The translations under genes and the position numbers were made by a program. From assembly GCA_035529715.1 (NCBI GenBank), contig DATKWF010000101.1, positions 1 to 10,250 on the forward strand: a stretch of 10,250 nucleotides of DNA, read 5' to 3'. The stretch's first letter is position 1. The number at the start of each line of letters is the position of its first letter. The notes beneath the pieces were generated by a model. That model made no database searches and was not told the DNA's origin. It was given only the letters and a program-made list of their open reading frames with translations. This document shows positions 1 through 6,207 of the stretch, piece after piece. This DNA comes from DATKWF01 sp035529715. GTDB lineage: Bacteria > Chloroflexota > Dehalococcoidia > Dehalococcoidales > RBG-16-60-22.

Positions 1-2
1 CC

Positions 3-857
3 GTGGTGATGGTACCGGGGACGGGCGTGTCTATCGGCAGCTTTATGGGAGCTATAGAAGAGGAGAAAGCCACCATGTATCTGGGAGTGCCCTATATCTA
101 TGCGCTGGCGGTCAGGGTAGCCGAGCGGGAGGGGATAAAGAATGACCTGAGTTCTATACGCATGTTCGGCAGTGCCGGGGCGCCATTATCGGTTGAGGTT
201 ATACAGCAGTTCAAGCAGCATTATGGTTATACCATTGCCGATATGTGGGGTCTTACTGAGGCCGTGTCTCACATTACCTGCCCGCCTCTGGATGGTACGG
301 GTAAGCTGGGAGCTTGCGGGAAGGTCCTGCCCGGGTGGGATATAGGGGTGGTGGACGACGACGGTAATGAACTGCCCCCGAATCAAACCGGTGAGATAGT
401 GGTTAGCGGGGCGATAATGAAGGGTTATTATAACAATCCTCAGGCTACTGCCGAAACAATAAAGGATGGCTGGCTTTATACCGGTGATATTGGCAGAATT
501 GATGAGGATGGCTATCTGTTTATCTCCGGCAGGAATAAAGAGCTGATTATCCTGAAGGGGCAGAATATCTGGCCAACTGATATTGAAGAGGTGTTGTGCA
601 CCCATCCCAGGGTAGCCAGAGCGGTAGTAACCGGTGTCCCTGACAAACTGCGGGGGGAGATAGTTGGTGCCGCAGTTGCCTTGAAGGAAGGGGGGGTGGC
701 TACCGAACAGGAGATAAAGCAATTCTGCCAGCAGCATATGGCAGACTACAAAGTGCCCAGGCTGATTGTATTCACTGATTCTCTGCCCGATAGTGTCGCC
801 CTGAAAATCAGCCGGGAAAAGCTGCGTGATTACCTGTCTACTTTATCCCCGCATTAA
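3..857 (+). CDS. AMP-forming acyl-CoA synthetase / acid ligase, C-terminal part (5' end outside window)
   Basis: This is the C-terminal ~284 residues of a class I adenylate-forming enzyme, which activates a carboxylic acid with ATP to an acyl-AMP and transfers it to CoA. The frame is open to the left edge and family members run to about 500-550 residues, so the P-loop (TSGTTG-type) half lies outside. Visible motifs are GSAGAPLS (56-63), WGLTE (82-86, the adenine-binding core motif), YTGDIG (159-164, with the ribose-binding Asp162), the hinge region SGRNKE (175-180), LKGQNIWP (184-191) and a C-terminal Lys268 in the position of the catalytic A10 lysine. The Gly that normally precedes this Lys is Leu (ALKISREKLR). 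The substrate cannot be told; a medium/long-chain fatty or aryl acid is likely. The DUF58 gene starts 15 bp downstream, so the two may be co-transcribed, although the functions look unrelated. Confidence 0.92.
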   Translation: MVMVPGTGVSIGSFMGAIEEEKATMYLGVPYIYALAVRVAEREGIKNDLSSIRMFGSAGAPLSVEVIQQFKQHYGYTIADMWGLTEAVSHITCPPLDGTGKLGACGKVLPGWDIGVVDDDGNELPPNQTGEIVVSGAIMKGYYNNPQATAETIKDGWLYTGDIGRIDEDGYLFISGRNKELIILKGQNIWPTDIEEVLCTHPRVARAVVTGVPDKLRGEIVGAAVALKEGGVATEQEIKQFCQQHMADYKVPRLIVFTDSLPDSVALKISREKLRDYLSTLSPH

Positions 858-872
858 CATATTTGGCGGAAG

Positions 873-2147
873 ATGAGTTTTTCGGAAGTTGGTTCTATTG
901 AGAGAAGTGAAAAGCGCTTCTCATCCCAGCCGGTAGGTTACCTCTTTGGCAGGTTTGGCTTGCTGGTTTTGCTGGCGGGTCTGTTGCTTGCTGCCTGGTT
1001 TGGTCAGGTAGTAATAGTCGTCCTGCTTGGTTTGGTTCTGTCGGCGGCCGGACTGGCCAGGTTATGGAGTCGGTTTTCACTGGTAGGTATTCACTGTGAA
1101 CGCCGGCTCAGTGAGCGGCGTGTTTTCCCCGGCGAGAGCATTGAATTAAAACTGCGGGTGGTAAATCGCAAGCTACTGCCGCTTCCCTGGATACAGGTGG
1201 ATGATGAGATACCGCTTGGTTTTGACCCCGGCGTTTCCCTCATGCCAGGCAACCGGCCAGGCTTCGGTTTATTAAGCAAATCGGCAGCCCTGCTGTGGTA
1301 TACCGGAGTAAACTGGCGGCAGCTCTTTCGCTGTAACCAGCGAGGCTATTACTCACTGGGGCCACTGGTAATTTCCTCGGGGGACATTTTCGGGTTTTAT
1401 CCACGTTGTATTACAGAACCAGCAACCGACCATATCATTGTGTATCCGAAGATTTACCCGGTTTCTCATCTGGGTATTCCGTCATTGTTCCCTCTGGGAG
1501 AAACCAGAGCCGAGCGGCGCATTTTTGAGGACCCGACTCGGACCATCGGCGTCCGTGACTACACTCCCCATGACAGTCGCCGGCGCATTCACTGGAAGGC
1601 GAGCGCCCACCACCAGACGCTACAGGTAAAGGTTTTTGAGCCAACCACTACCCTGAAAGTGGCGCTGTTTCTGGTGGTTGACAGCTTCAAGAAAGGGGAA
1701 GCGCACAATGAGGATGACTTTGAGCTGGGCATCAGTACGGCGGCTTCTGTTGCTAATTACGTTACCGGGCAGGGCAGTCCCGTGGGATTATATGTAAATA
1801 CGCGTCTGGTTGATTCTGGCCGGGCGATTAGGATTCCGCCCGGTAGCGGTACCGGTCAGATGGTTAGCATACTGGAGGCTCTGGCTAAAGTCACTCCTGG
1901 CATCAGCAAACCTTTTGAGGAATTCCTGCGGGGTGAACGGATAGGATTACCCTGGGGGACTACTCTGATTTTTATACTTTCTCATCCTTCAAAATCGCTA
2001 ACTCATATGCTTGTCAGCCTGAAAGCGAGCGGGTACAAACTGCAGGTTCTTCAGGTTGGCGGTGAAGAAGAGGTTGCTGCGGGAAGTAATATTGCCTGGC
2101 GCGGTGTCAGGCAGCCCGCTGACTTTATGAAAATTGGTGGTGGATGA
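873..2147 (+). CDS. DUF58 domain membrane protein of a MoxR cluster
   Basis: 424 aa. Two adjacent hydrophobic segments near the N-terminus (about 24-42 and 44-66) anchor a long soluble region. An N-terminal beta-type region contains RGYYSLGP and SGDIFGFYPR (about 157-178). The hallmark DUF58 block follows at about 224-257, with GVRDYTPHDSRRRIHW and KASAHH, and leads into a vWA-like strand ALFLVVDS (264-271). DUF58 proteins are regularly encoded beside MoxR AAA+ ATPases and transglutaminase-like membrane proteins. Their exact role is poorly defined; they are thought to act as adaptors or client-binding subunits at the membrane. The ATG at 873 lies 15 bp after the ligase stop and has a GGCGGA-type ribosome site just upstream. 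Its TGA overlaps the ATG of the next gene (ATGA, 2144-2147), so translation is probably coupled. The family call is secure; the function is inferred from context. Confidence 0.92.
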   Translation: MSFSEVGSIERSEKRFSSQPVGYLFGRFGLLVLLAGLLLAAWFGQVVIVVLLGLVLSAAGLARLWSRFSLVGIHCERRLSERRVFPGESIELKLRVVNRKLLPLPWIQVDDEIPLGFDPGVSLMPGNRPGFGLLSKSAALLWYTGVNWRQLFRCNQRGYYSLGPLVISSGDIFGFYPRCITEPATDHIIVYPKIYPVSHLGIPSLFPLGETRAERRIFEDPTRTIGVRDYTPHDSRRRIHWKASAHHQTLQVKVFEPTTTLKVALFLVVDSFKKGEAHNEDDFELGISTAASVANYVTGQGSPVGLYVNTRLVDSGRAIRIPPGSGTGQMVSILEALAKVTPGISKPFEEFLRGERIGLPWGTTLIFILSHPSKSLTHMLVSLKASGYKLQVLQVGGEEEVAAGSNIAWRGVRQPADFMKIGGG

Positions 2148-3601
2148 ACCCGATGAAACCGGACTGGCGTCAGATAATTTTATATATCACTGTCATGGGC
2201 ACCGAGGGCTGCTGGCTATATGCCCTCATGGCCATGCTCAATGAGCAGGTGGCTAATGGACGCCTTTCCGTTCTGGGGCTTCTGCTTCTTTATTTAGCGT
2301 CTTTTGGCTTCAACCTGATGCTGCGATGGCTGCGATGGCCCAGGGTCTTCCTCGGCAGCGTCAGCTGGCTGGCATGGCTGGTGGGAATGCTGGTGGTGGT
2401 AAAAGTGCAGTTGTTTGGTGGTTCAGCGCTGCTGGATTCAGCCTGGCTCATGGCAGTACCCCGGGCAATACCCGAAGTAATTTATACCTTCAGGCCAGAG
2501 CTTCTGATTCTGGTGGGCACCGCTGTTTTCTGGTGGCTGGGGTGGCGCCTGGCTCATCTCAGAGCTAACTTTACCGCACTGGTCAGCGAATTTCAGTTCG
2601 GGCTGGTTATATTGGTTATCACTTTTCTGGTTGCCATTCAGCTGGGGATTGAACTTGCCGGCTCAGTGTATCTGGTTCTGCTTTTCTCTCTCTTTGCTCT
2701 GCTGGGTACATCCATAGCCCATGCTATGGAAGGCACAAGTTGGCTATCCGGGCTGTTCCAGGGTCACTGGTCGGGACTTTTGCTGGTTAGCATCAGCCTG
2801 ATTCTTATATTGGGATTACTCATCAGTGCGCTGGTAACTCCCGAATTGCTCCAGCTAATTCTGGCTGCCCTTAAATGGGTGCTGGCAATGGTTATGAAAG
2901 GTGTTTTCTTTATCGCTGGCAAAATAATCCCCTTTCTTTCCAGTCTTTTCCCTACGCCAGAGCCGGTGGAAATGCCGTCGCTTATGCCCACTCCTGACAT
3001 TACGGGACCCTTAGTGGAGGTCAGGCGGAGGCTCATACCTGAGTGGGTGACGAGTGGGCTTCGTATTGCCTGGACTGTCATGGTGATTGGATTTCTTGCT
3101 TTTGCCCTGTGGCGCATTTCCTCTCAAATATTTAGCTGGTTACAGCGTAAGCTGGCGGGCATGTCGGGAGCTGAGTTTGAGACGCTGCCGGGCGCTTTTA
3201 GAGCCGATTTTGTCGGTTTTCTGAAGAGCATTCTTTCCCGGTTACTCCGGTTAAGGCTGCGATTTAAACTGGGGGTAAAAGCGAAGCCAGCTTTCCCGGA
3301 GTTGAATTCTGTCCGCCAGATTTACCGCCAGCTTCTGCGCTGGGCATCCTCTGGTGGCTATCCACGGCACGGGTCGCAGACTCCATATGAGTATCTTTAT
3401 ACACTGTCCGGTTTGCTGCCAGAAGCACAGGCAGATTTGGATTTGATTACGCAGCAGTATGTGAGGACACGCTATGGTGCCTCGCTGCCGGCTGAAGATA
3501 AATTACAGGAGCTCAGGCAGAGCTGGCATAAGGTAAGGCGAAGTCGCTTGAAACAGACGGAAGTAGAACATAATCAAGAAGGGGGCAAATTAAATGGATA
3601 G
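2144..3601 (+). CDS. Polytopic membrane protein with C-terminal DUF4129 (TgpA-like, without transglutaminase core)
   Basis: 485 aa. I count about nine hydrophobic segments: near 10-30, 42-60, 70-90, 118-136, 151-171, 173-193, 211-231, 237-262 and 305-324. The C-terminal soluble part contains a DUF4129 signature at about 388-446: VRQIYRQLLRWASSGGY, then QTPYEY and a final YVRTRYG. In TgpA-type proteins an extracytoplasmic transglutaminase domain of a few hundred residues sits between the N-terminal membrane block and the last TM before DUF4129. Here that place holds only a roughly 40-residue Pro-rich loop (about 264-304, FPTPEPVEMPSLMPTPD), with no Cys-His-Asp triad. The gene overlaps its upstream neighbour by 4 bp and moxR downstream by 8 bp, so it is firmly within the operon. 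DUF4129 is assigned from motif pattern; the topology is estimated by eye. Confidence 0.88.
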   Translation: MNPMKPDWRQIILYITVMGTEGCWLYALMAMLNEQVANGRLSVLGLLLLYLASFGFNLMLRWLRWPRVFLGSVSWLAWLVGMLVVVKVQLFGGSALLDSAWLMAVPRAIPEVIYTFRPELLILVGTAVFWWLGWRLAHLRANFTALVSEFQFGLVILVITFLVAIQLGIELAGSVYLVLLFSLFALLGTSIAHAMEGTSWLSGLFQGHWSGLLLVSISLILILGLLISALVTPELLQLILAALKWVLAMVMKGVFFIAGKIIPFLSSLFPTPEPVEMPSLMPTPDITGPLVEVRRRLIPEWVTSGLRIAWTVMVIGFLAFALWRISSQIFSWLQRKLAGMSGAEFETLPGAFRADFVGFLKSILSRLLRLRLRFKLGVKAKPAFPELNSVRQIYRQLLRWASSGGYPRHGSQTPYEYLYTLSGLLPEAQADLDLITQQYVRTRYGASLPAEDKLQELRQSWHKVRRSRLKQTEVEHNQEGGKLNG

Positions 3602-4574
3602 AGTAGACAGGAAAGTAAGTCCAGAGATATCACGAATAAAGGAAGCCGCGGATAAACTATCGAACAATGTAAGCAAGGTTATCGTTGGTAAAAAAGAAAC
3701 AATTGAGCTTGTCCTGGTGGCGCTGCTGTGTGAGGGGCATGTGTTGATTGAGGATGTGCCCGGCATTGGTAAAACGATGCTGGCCAAGGCGGTAGCCAGG
3801 TCGCTGGGGTGTAGTTTCAAGAGGATTCAGTCTACTCCTGACCTGCTGCCTTCAGATGTTATCGGCATCCATTATTATAACCAGAAGACCTCGGAGTTTG
3901 AATTTCGTCCCGGTCCGGTGGTGAGCAATGTCGTGCTGGTTGATGAGATAAACCGGGCTACACCGAGAACGCAGTCATGTCTGTTGGAGTGTATGCAGGA
4001 ACAGCAGGTTACCGTGGACCTGGAGACGATACCACTGCCACGCCCGTTTATGGTTATTGCTACGCAGAACCCGGTGGAGTTGGAGGGCACGTTTCCTCTG
4101 CCGGAAGCGCAGCTTGACCGCTTTCTCCTCAGGGTCAGCCTCGGTTATCCTTCCGAAGATGAGGAAGGCGCAATCTTGTCTCGCTTCCAGCGGGAAAACC
4201 CTCTGGATAATCTGACCAGCGTGATTGAGACCGAGGAGTTATTAGAACTCCAGAAGTTGTGTCGTCAGGTCTACATTGACGACTCCGTGCGCAGCTATGT
4301 TACTGCCATTACCCGAGCCACGCGAAATCATCAGAGCATTGAGCTGGGGGCAAGCCCCCGCGCCTCTCTGGGTCTTCATCTGGCCTCACAGGCTCTGGCT
4401 GCTATCCAGGGGCGTGACTACGTTATTCCAGATGACGTCAAGCACCTGTCTGTTCCGGCTCTGGCCCATCGGTTGATTTCCAAGACAGAAGCCCGGCTGA
4501 GGGAACACTCATCGGAAGCTATAGTAAACGAAATTGTGGCTACCGTGCCCGTACCGGTAGAGGAGCCGAAATAA
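3594..4574 (+). CDS. MoxR-family AAA+ ATPase
   Basis: 326 aa, the usual size for MoxR proteins, which are cytoplasmic AAA+ ATPases that form hexamers and remodel or activate partner proteins, often with DUF58/vWA partners. Visible elements: VIVGKKETIE near the N-terminus; Walker A DVPGIGKT (54-61); Walker B VVLVDEIN (113-120, Asp117 and Glu118); sensor 1 ATQNP (156-160); the arginine-finger region QLDRFLLR (173-180); and sensor 2 GASPRAS (252-258, Arg256) in the lid. All key residues are present, so it should be active. Start: ATG at 3594 with a strong purine-rich site AAGAAGGGGG (3576-3585) 8 nt upstream, overlapping the end of the DUF4129 gene. It is the last gene of this cluster; in many genomes moxR comes first, so the order here is somewhat unusual. 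Confidence 0.96.
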   Translation: MDRVDRKVSPEISRIKEAADKLSNNVSKVIVGKKETIELVLVALLCEGHVLIEDVPGIGKTMLAKAVARSLGCSFKRIQSTPDLLPSDVIGIHYYNQKTSEFEFRPGPVVSNVVLVDEINRATPRTQSCLLECMQEQQVTVDLETIPLPRPFMVIATQNPVELEGTFPLPEAQLDRFLLRVSLGYPSEDEEGAILSRFQRENPLDNLTSVIETEELLELQKLCRQVYIDDSVRSYVTAITRATRNHQSIELGASPRASLGLHLASQALAAIQGRDYVIPDDVKHLSVPALAHRLISKTEARLREHSSEAIVNEIVATVPVPVEEPK

Positions 4575-4599
4575 TGACTGAGCAGATTTTGGGTAAGCT

Positions 4600-4635
4600 T
4601 GTTGACAATTAGCCTGTATGATATTATGTTGACAA
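4600..4635. repeat. 9-bp direct repeat, also an imperfect inverted repeat, upstream of the K+ channel gene
   Basis: TGTTGACAA occurs twice on the + strand, at 4600-4608 and 4627-4635, offset by 27 bp. The longer arms GCTTGTTGACA (4597-4607) and TGTTGACAAGC (4627-4637) can pair as an 11-bp RNA stem with two G-U pairs and a 19-nt loop. The first copy contains the probable -35 box and the second overlaps the probable -10 box of the channel gene, which is where a regulator would bind. There is no T-run after the right arm, so it does not look like an intrinsic terminator for moxR. Confidence 0.5.
4602..4630 (+). promoter_or_regulatory. Probable sigma-70-type promoter of the K+ channel gene
   Basis: TTGACA (4602-4607) is a perfect -35 hexamer. 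TATGTT (4625-4630) is a 4/6 match to the -10 consensus at a 17-bp spacing. This predicts a transcript start near 4637 and a leader of about 20 nt before the ATG at 4657. It lies in the 82-bp gap after moxR. TATTAT (4622-4627) is a better -10 hexamer but its 14-bp spacing is too short. Confidence 0.5.
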
Positions 4636-4656
4636 GCATTGACGAACGGGTATTAA

Positions 4657-5646
4657 ATGAATCCTTCACGAAGGGTATTGTGGGGAATATGTGCTCTGAT
4701 TGCTATTGTAGCCTTTGGTGTAATCGGTTATATGGTCATCGAAGGCTGGGCTTTTCTCGATGCCCTTTATATGACAGTTATCACCATAACCACCGTAGGC
4801 TATACCGAGGTTCATCCTCTTACTAGCGGTGGACGTATATTTAGTATCTTTTTGATTGTTGGCGGTGTCGGTGGAGCGCTATATATCATAACCGGAATTG
4901 TACGGTATGTGGTTGAAGGCAACATAGGCACTATCTGGGAGAGGCGAAGGATGAAAAACAAGATTGCCAATCTGAAAGGGCACTTTATCCTTTGTGGCTT
5001 GGGGAGAGTAGGCGAGGAAATTGCCCGCACTTTTGAGGCGGAAAAGGTGCCCTTTGTTATCATTGAAAACAGGCCGGAATGCTTAGCTCGTTTGGAGCAG
5101 ACCGATTATATATATTTGCAGGGCGATGCTACCAGAGACGAGGTGCTGAAGAATGCCGGTATTGAGCGGGCGCGCGGCTTGGTGGCGGCGGTTGGCAGTG
5201 ATACCGATAACACCTATATTACTTTATCTGCCCGCGGTCTGTGCCCCAAGTTGTTTATTGAAGCCCGTGCTGTCAACAAGGAAGCGGTGAAAAAGCTGGA
5301 GAGGGCGGGGGCTAACCGCATTATATTACCGCAGGCTATCGGGGGGCGCCGTATGGCTATGTTAGCCTTGCGCCCGGCGGTAATTGATTTTATTGATACC
5401 GTAATTTACAGTCACGGACGTGAAATGCAGCTGGAAAATGTGGATATTGGCGAGAAATCCCGGCTGGCTGGCCTGACGATTAAGGCAGCCCGGGTTAAGA
5501 CCGGCATTACCATACTGGCAGTGCGGAAGAAGAAAGACGATACACTAATAACCAATCCTTCCGAGGAAGAAATCATTGAAGAAGGCGACCAGATAATTGT
5601 GATTGGCACCATGAATCAGCTGACCTCTCTGGAGGAGGCACTTTAG
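4657..5646 (+). CDS. Two-TM potassium channel with RCK domain (TrkA-N and TrkA-C)
   Basis: 329 aa. TM1 (about 7-29), pore helix and filter ITITTVGYTEV (42-52), TM2 (about 60-84), then a cytoplasmic RCK module. The Rossmann part shows GLGRVG (114-119), an acidic residue at the end of strand 2 (IIENRPE, Glu137, typical of NAD(H) binders) and QGDATRDEVL (155-164). A TrkA-C domain covers about 261-329. The layout is that of MthK-type channels: a tetrameric K+ pore in the membrane gated by ligand binding to the RCK ring. The filter carries Thr-Glu where the common sequence is GYGD. An in-frame TAA (4654-4656) directly before the ATG fixes the start; the ribosome site is weak (ACGGG). A stronger internal site precedes Met99. 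The gene ends at a terminator and appears to be transcribed alone. Confidence 0.94.
   Translation: MNPSRRVLWGICALIAIVAFGVIGYMVIEGWAFLDALYMTVITITTVGYTEVHPLTSGGRIFSIFLIVGGVGGALYIITGIVRYVVEGNIGTIWERRRMKNKIANLKGHFILCGLGRVGEEIARTFEAEKVPFVIIENRPECLARLEQTDYIYLQGDATRDEVLKNAGIERARGLVAAVGSDTDNTYITLSARGLCPKLFIEARAVNKEAVKKLERAGANRIILPQAIGGRRMAMLALRPAVIDFIDTVIYSHGREMQLENVDIGEKSRLAGLTIKAARVKTGITILAVRKKKDDTLITNPSEEEIIEEGDQIIVIGTMNQLTSLEEAL
4937..4953 (+). promoter_or_regulatory. Possible internal translation start for a free RCK domain (Met99 of the channel)
   Basis: GGGAGAGG (4937-4944) lies 6 nt before an in-frame ATG at 4951, exactly at the junction between TM2 and the RCK domain (ERRRMKNK). This is a much better ribosome site than the one before the full-length start. 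Starting here would give a 231-aa soluble RCK protein (4951-5646). MthK is known to make such a separate RCK polypeptide from an internal Met at the same junction. The purine run also encodes Glu-Arg-Arg-Arg, so it could be incidental. Confidence 0.4.
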
Positions 5647-5672
5647 AGGGGGCAGTTAGCTTGCAGAAGTAA

Positions 5673-5704
5673 AAGGGGAAGCTTATAAGCTTCCCCTTCT
5701 TTTT
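5673..5704 (+). terminator. Intrinsic terminator after the K+ channel gene, probably bidirectional
   Basis: Positions 5673-5698 form a perfect 26-nt palindrome (arms AAGGGGAAGCTTA and TAAGCTTCCCCTT) followed by CTTTTT. It begins 27 nt after the channel stop codon. On the - strand the same stem is followed by TTAC, giving a four-T run directly after the CCCC, about 11 nt after the tRNA 3' end. It may therefore also end the tRNA transcript. Confidence 0.85.
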
Positions 5705-5708
5705 ACTT

Positions 5709-5785
5709 TGGTAGCGCATACCGGATTCGAACCGGTGATCTCCTCCTTGAGAGGGAGGTGTCCTAAACCCCTAGACGAATGCGCC
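5709..5785 (-). tRNA. trnE: tRNA-Glu (anticodon CTC)
   Basis: Read on the - strand from 5785. The acceptor stem GGCGCAT pairs with ATGCGCT (first pair G-U). The D arm contains GTCT...GGAC. The anticodon stem CCTCC/GGAGG encloses the loop CTCTCAA, giving anticodon CTC for GAG codons. The T arm is ACCGG TTCGAAT CCGGT. Discriminator A is followed by a genome-encoded CCA (5709-5711), for a total of 77 nt including CCA. All four arms pair well, so the gene looks functional. It is a single tRNA, transcribed towards the channel gene, with its own promoter about 60 bp upstream. Confidence 0.97.
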
Positions 5786-5843
5786 GCCTGAAATGCTGGC
5801 CGGGCACTAAGGTTGGTATCCCTGTGCCCCCACAGCCCCAGTC

Positions 5844-5873
5844 ATTATAGCAAGCAAAGATACCAAACGGCAA
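5844..5873 (-). promoter_or_regulatory. Promoter of tRNA-Glu
   Basis: On the - strand a perfect -10 TATAAT (rc of 5844-5849) is preceded, at an 18-bp spacing, by TTGCCG (rc of 5868-5873), a 4/6 match to the -35 consensus. The predicted start is near 5837, giving a leader of about 50 nt before the tRNA. A GC-rich small hairpin, CTGTG with CACAG around four G, falls at the very start of this leader (5822-5835). Confidence 0.65.
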
Positions 5874-5921
5874 CACGAGACTCTGCATCACTCTGGGTAG
5901 AATCTCGTGTTGCTTTATTTT
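5870..5921 (+). terminator. Stem-loop with T-rich tail, orphan terminator-like
   Basis: Arms GCAACACGAGA (5870-5880) and TCTCGTGTTGC (5903-5913) pair perfectly over 11 bp with a 22-nt loop, followed by TTTATTTTT on the + strand. It has the form of a rho-independent terminator facing right, but no gene on the + strand precedes it closely: the channel gene has its own terminator and the tRNA is on the other strand. It may end an unannotated + strand RNA, or protect the tRNA promoter, whose -35 it overlaps, from read-through. Confidence 0.5.
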
Positions 5922-6064
5922 TGGCTCTTCATTTCTTTTCTTTACCGCTCCTTTTGCCAAATGGCACGACTGTGATTGTCCTGTGACGGTTTAGGCCTGT
6001 CTTTTTACATGGTTGTGATTTGCCCTTCTTAAACTTGGATTTAAAGGTATGCAGGGGAGGACTG

Positions 6065-6136
6065 ATGAAGACCGGTTGTTTATTGGCTGAGAAGAAATGT
6101 TTAGGAAGTATTAATAATTCCGCCCCATATTTTTAG
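6065..6136 (+). CDS. Possible 23-aa small protein or leader peptide
   Basis: An ATG at 6065 follows an excellent ribosome site AGGGGAGG (6053-6060) with 4 nt spacing. The frame (starts MKTGCLLAEKKC) closes with TAG at 6134-6136, 71 bp before the transglutaminase-like gene. It has two Cys and no recognisable family. The spacing is short and the length small, so it could equally be chance. If real, it would be a leader peptide for the downstream gene or a tiny independent protein. Confidence 0.22.
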   Translation: MKTGCLLAEKKCLGSINNSAPYF

Positions 6137-6207
6137 CCGTTGTTTTGCATCCTCACTGCATGCTGAAGCTAGGGAAAGTAAAAAAGTAGGCCAGGGTGTG
6201 AAACAAA

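Larger units (their letters stand above)
5786..6207. other. 422-bp intergenic region between tRNA-Glu and the transglutaminase-like gene
   Basis: The left half (5786-5924) holds the tRNA leader and promoter, an inverted repeat TTGGTATC (5813-5820) / GATACCAA (5859-5866) and a second stem-loop with a T-run. The right half (5925-6207) is AT-richer and has stop codons in all frames apart from one 23-codon open frame with a good ribosome site (6065-6136). I find no convincing -35/-10 pair for the gene at 6208, although its transcript must start somewhere in 5925-6190. No tRNA, known riboswitch or other RNA family is recognised here. Confidence 0.6.

Noticed and set aside
186..737. Long open frame on the - strand inside the acyl-CoA ligase gene
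   Set aside because: It lies fully antisense to a clearly recognised enzyme, and its translation shows no family pattern; it is a by-product of codon use in the real gene.
4574..4612. 12-codon open frame (MTEQILGKLVDN) overlapping the moxR stop as TAATGA
   Set aside because: The coupling to the moxR stop is suggestive, but the frame is too short, overlaps the -35 box of the channel promoter and has no support as a protein or as the remnant of a known gene.
5709..5785. tRNA-Glu as an attachment site of an integrated element
   Set aside because: I found no second copy of the tRNA 3' end in the window and no integrase or phage-like gene nearby.
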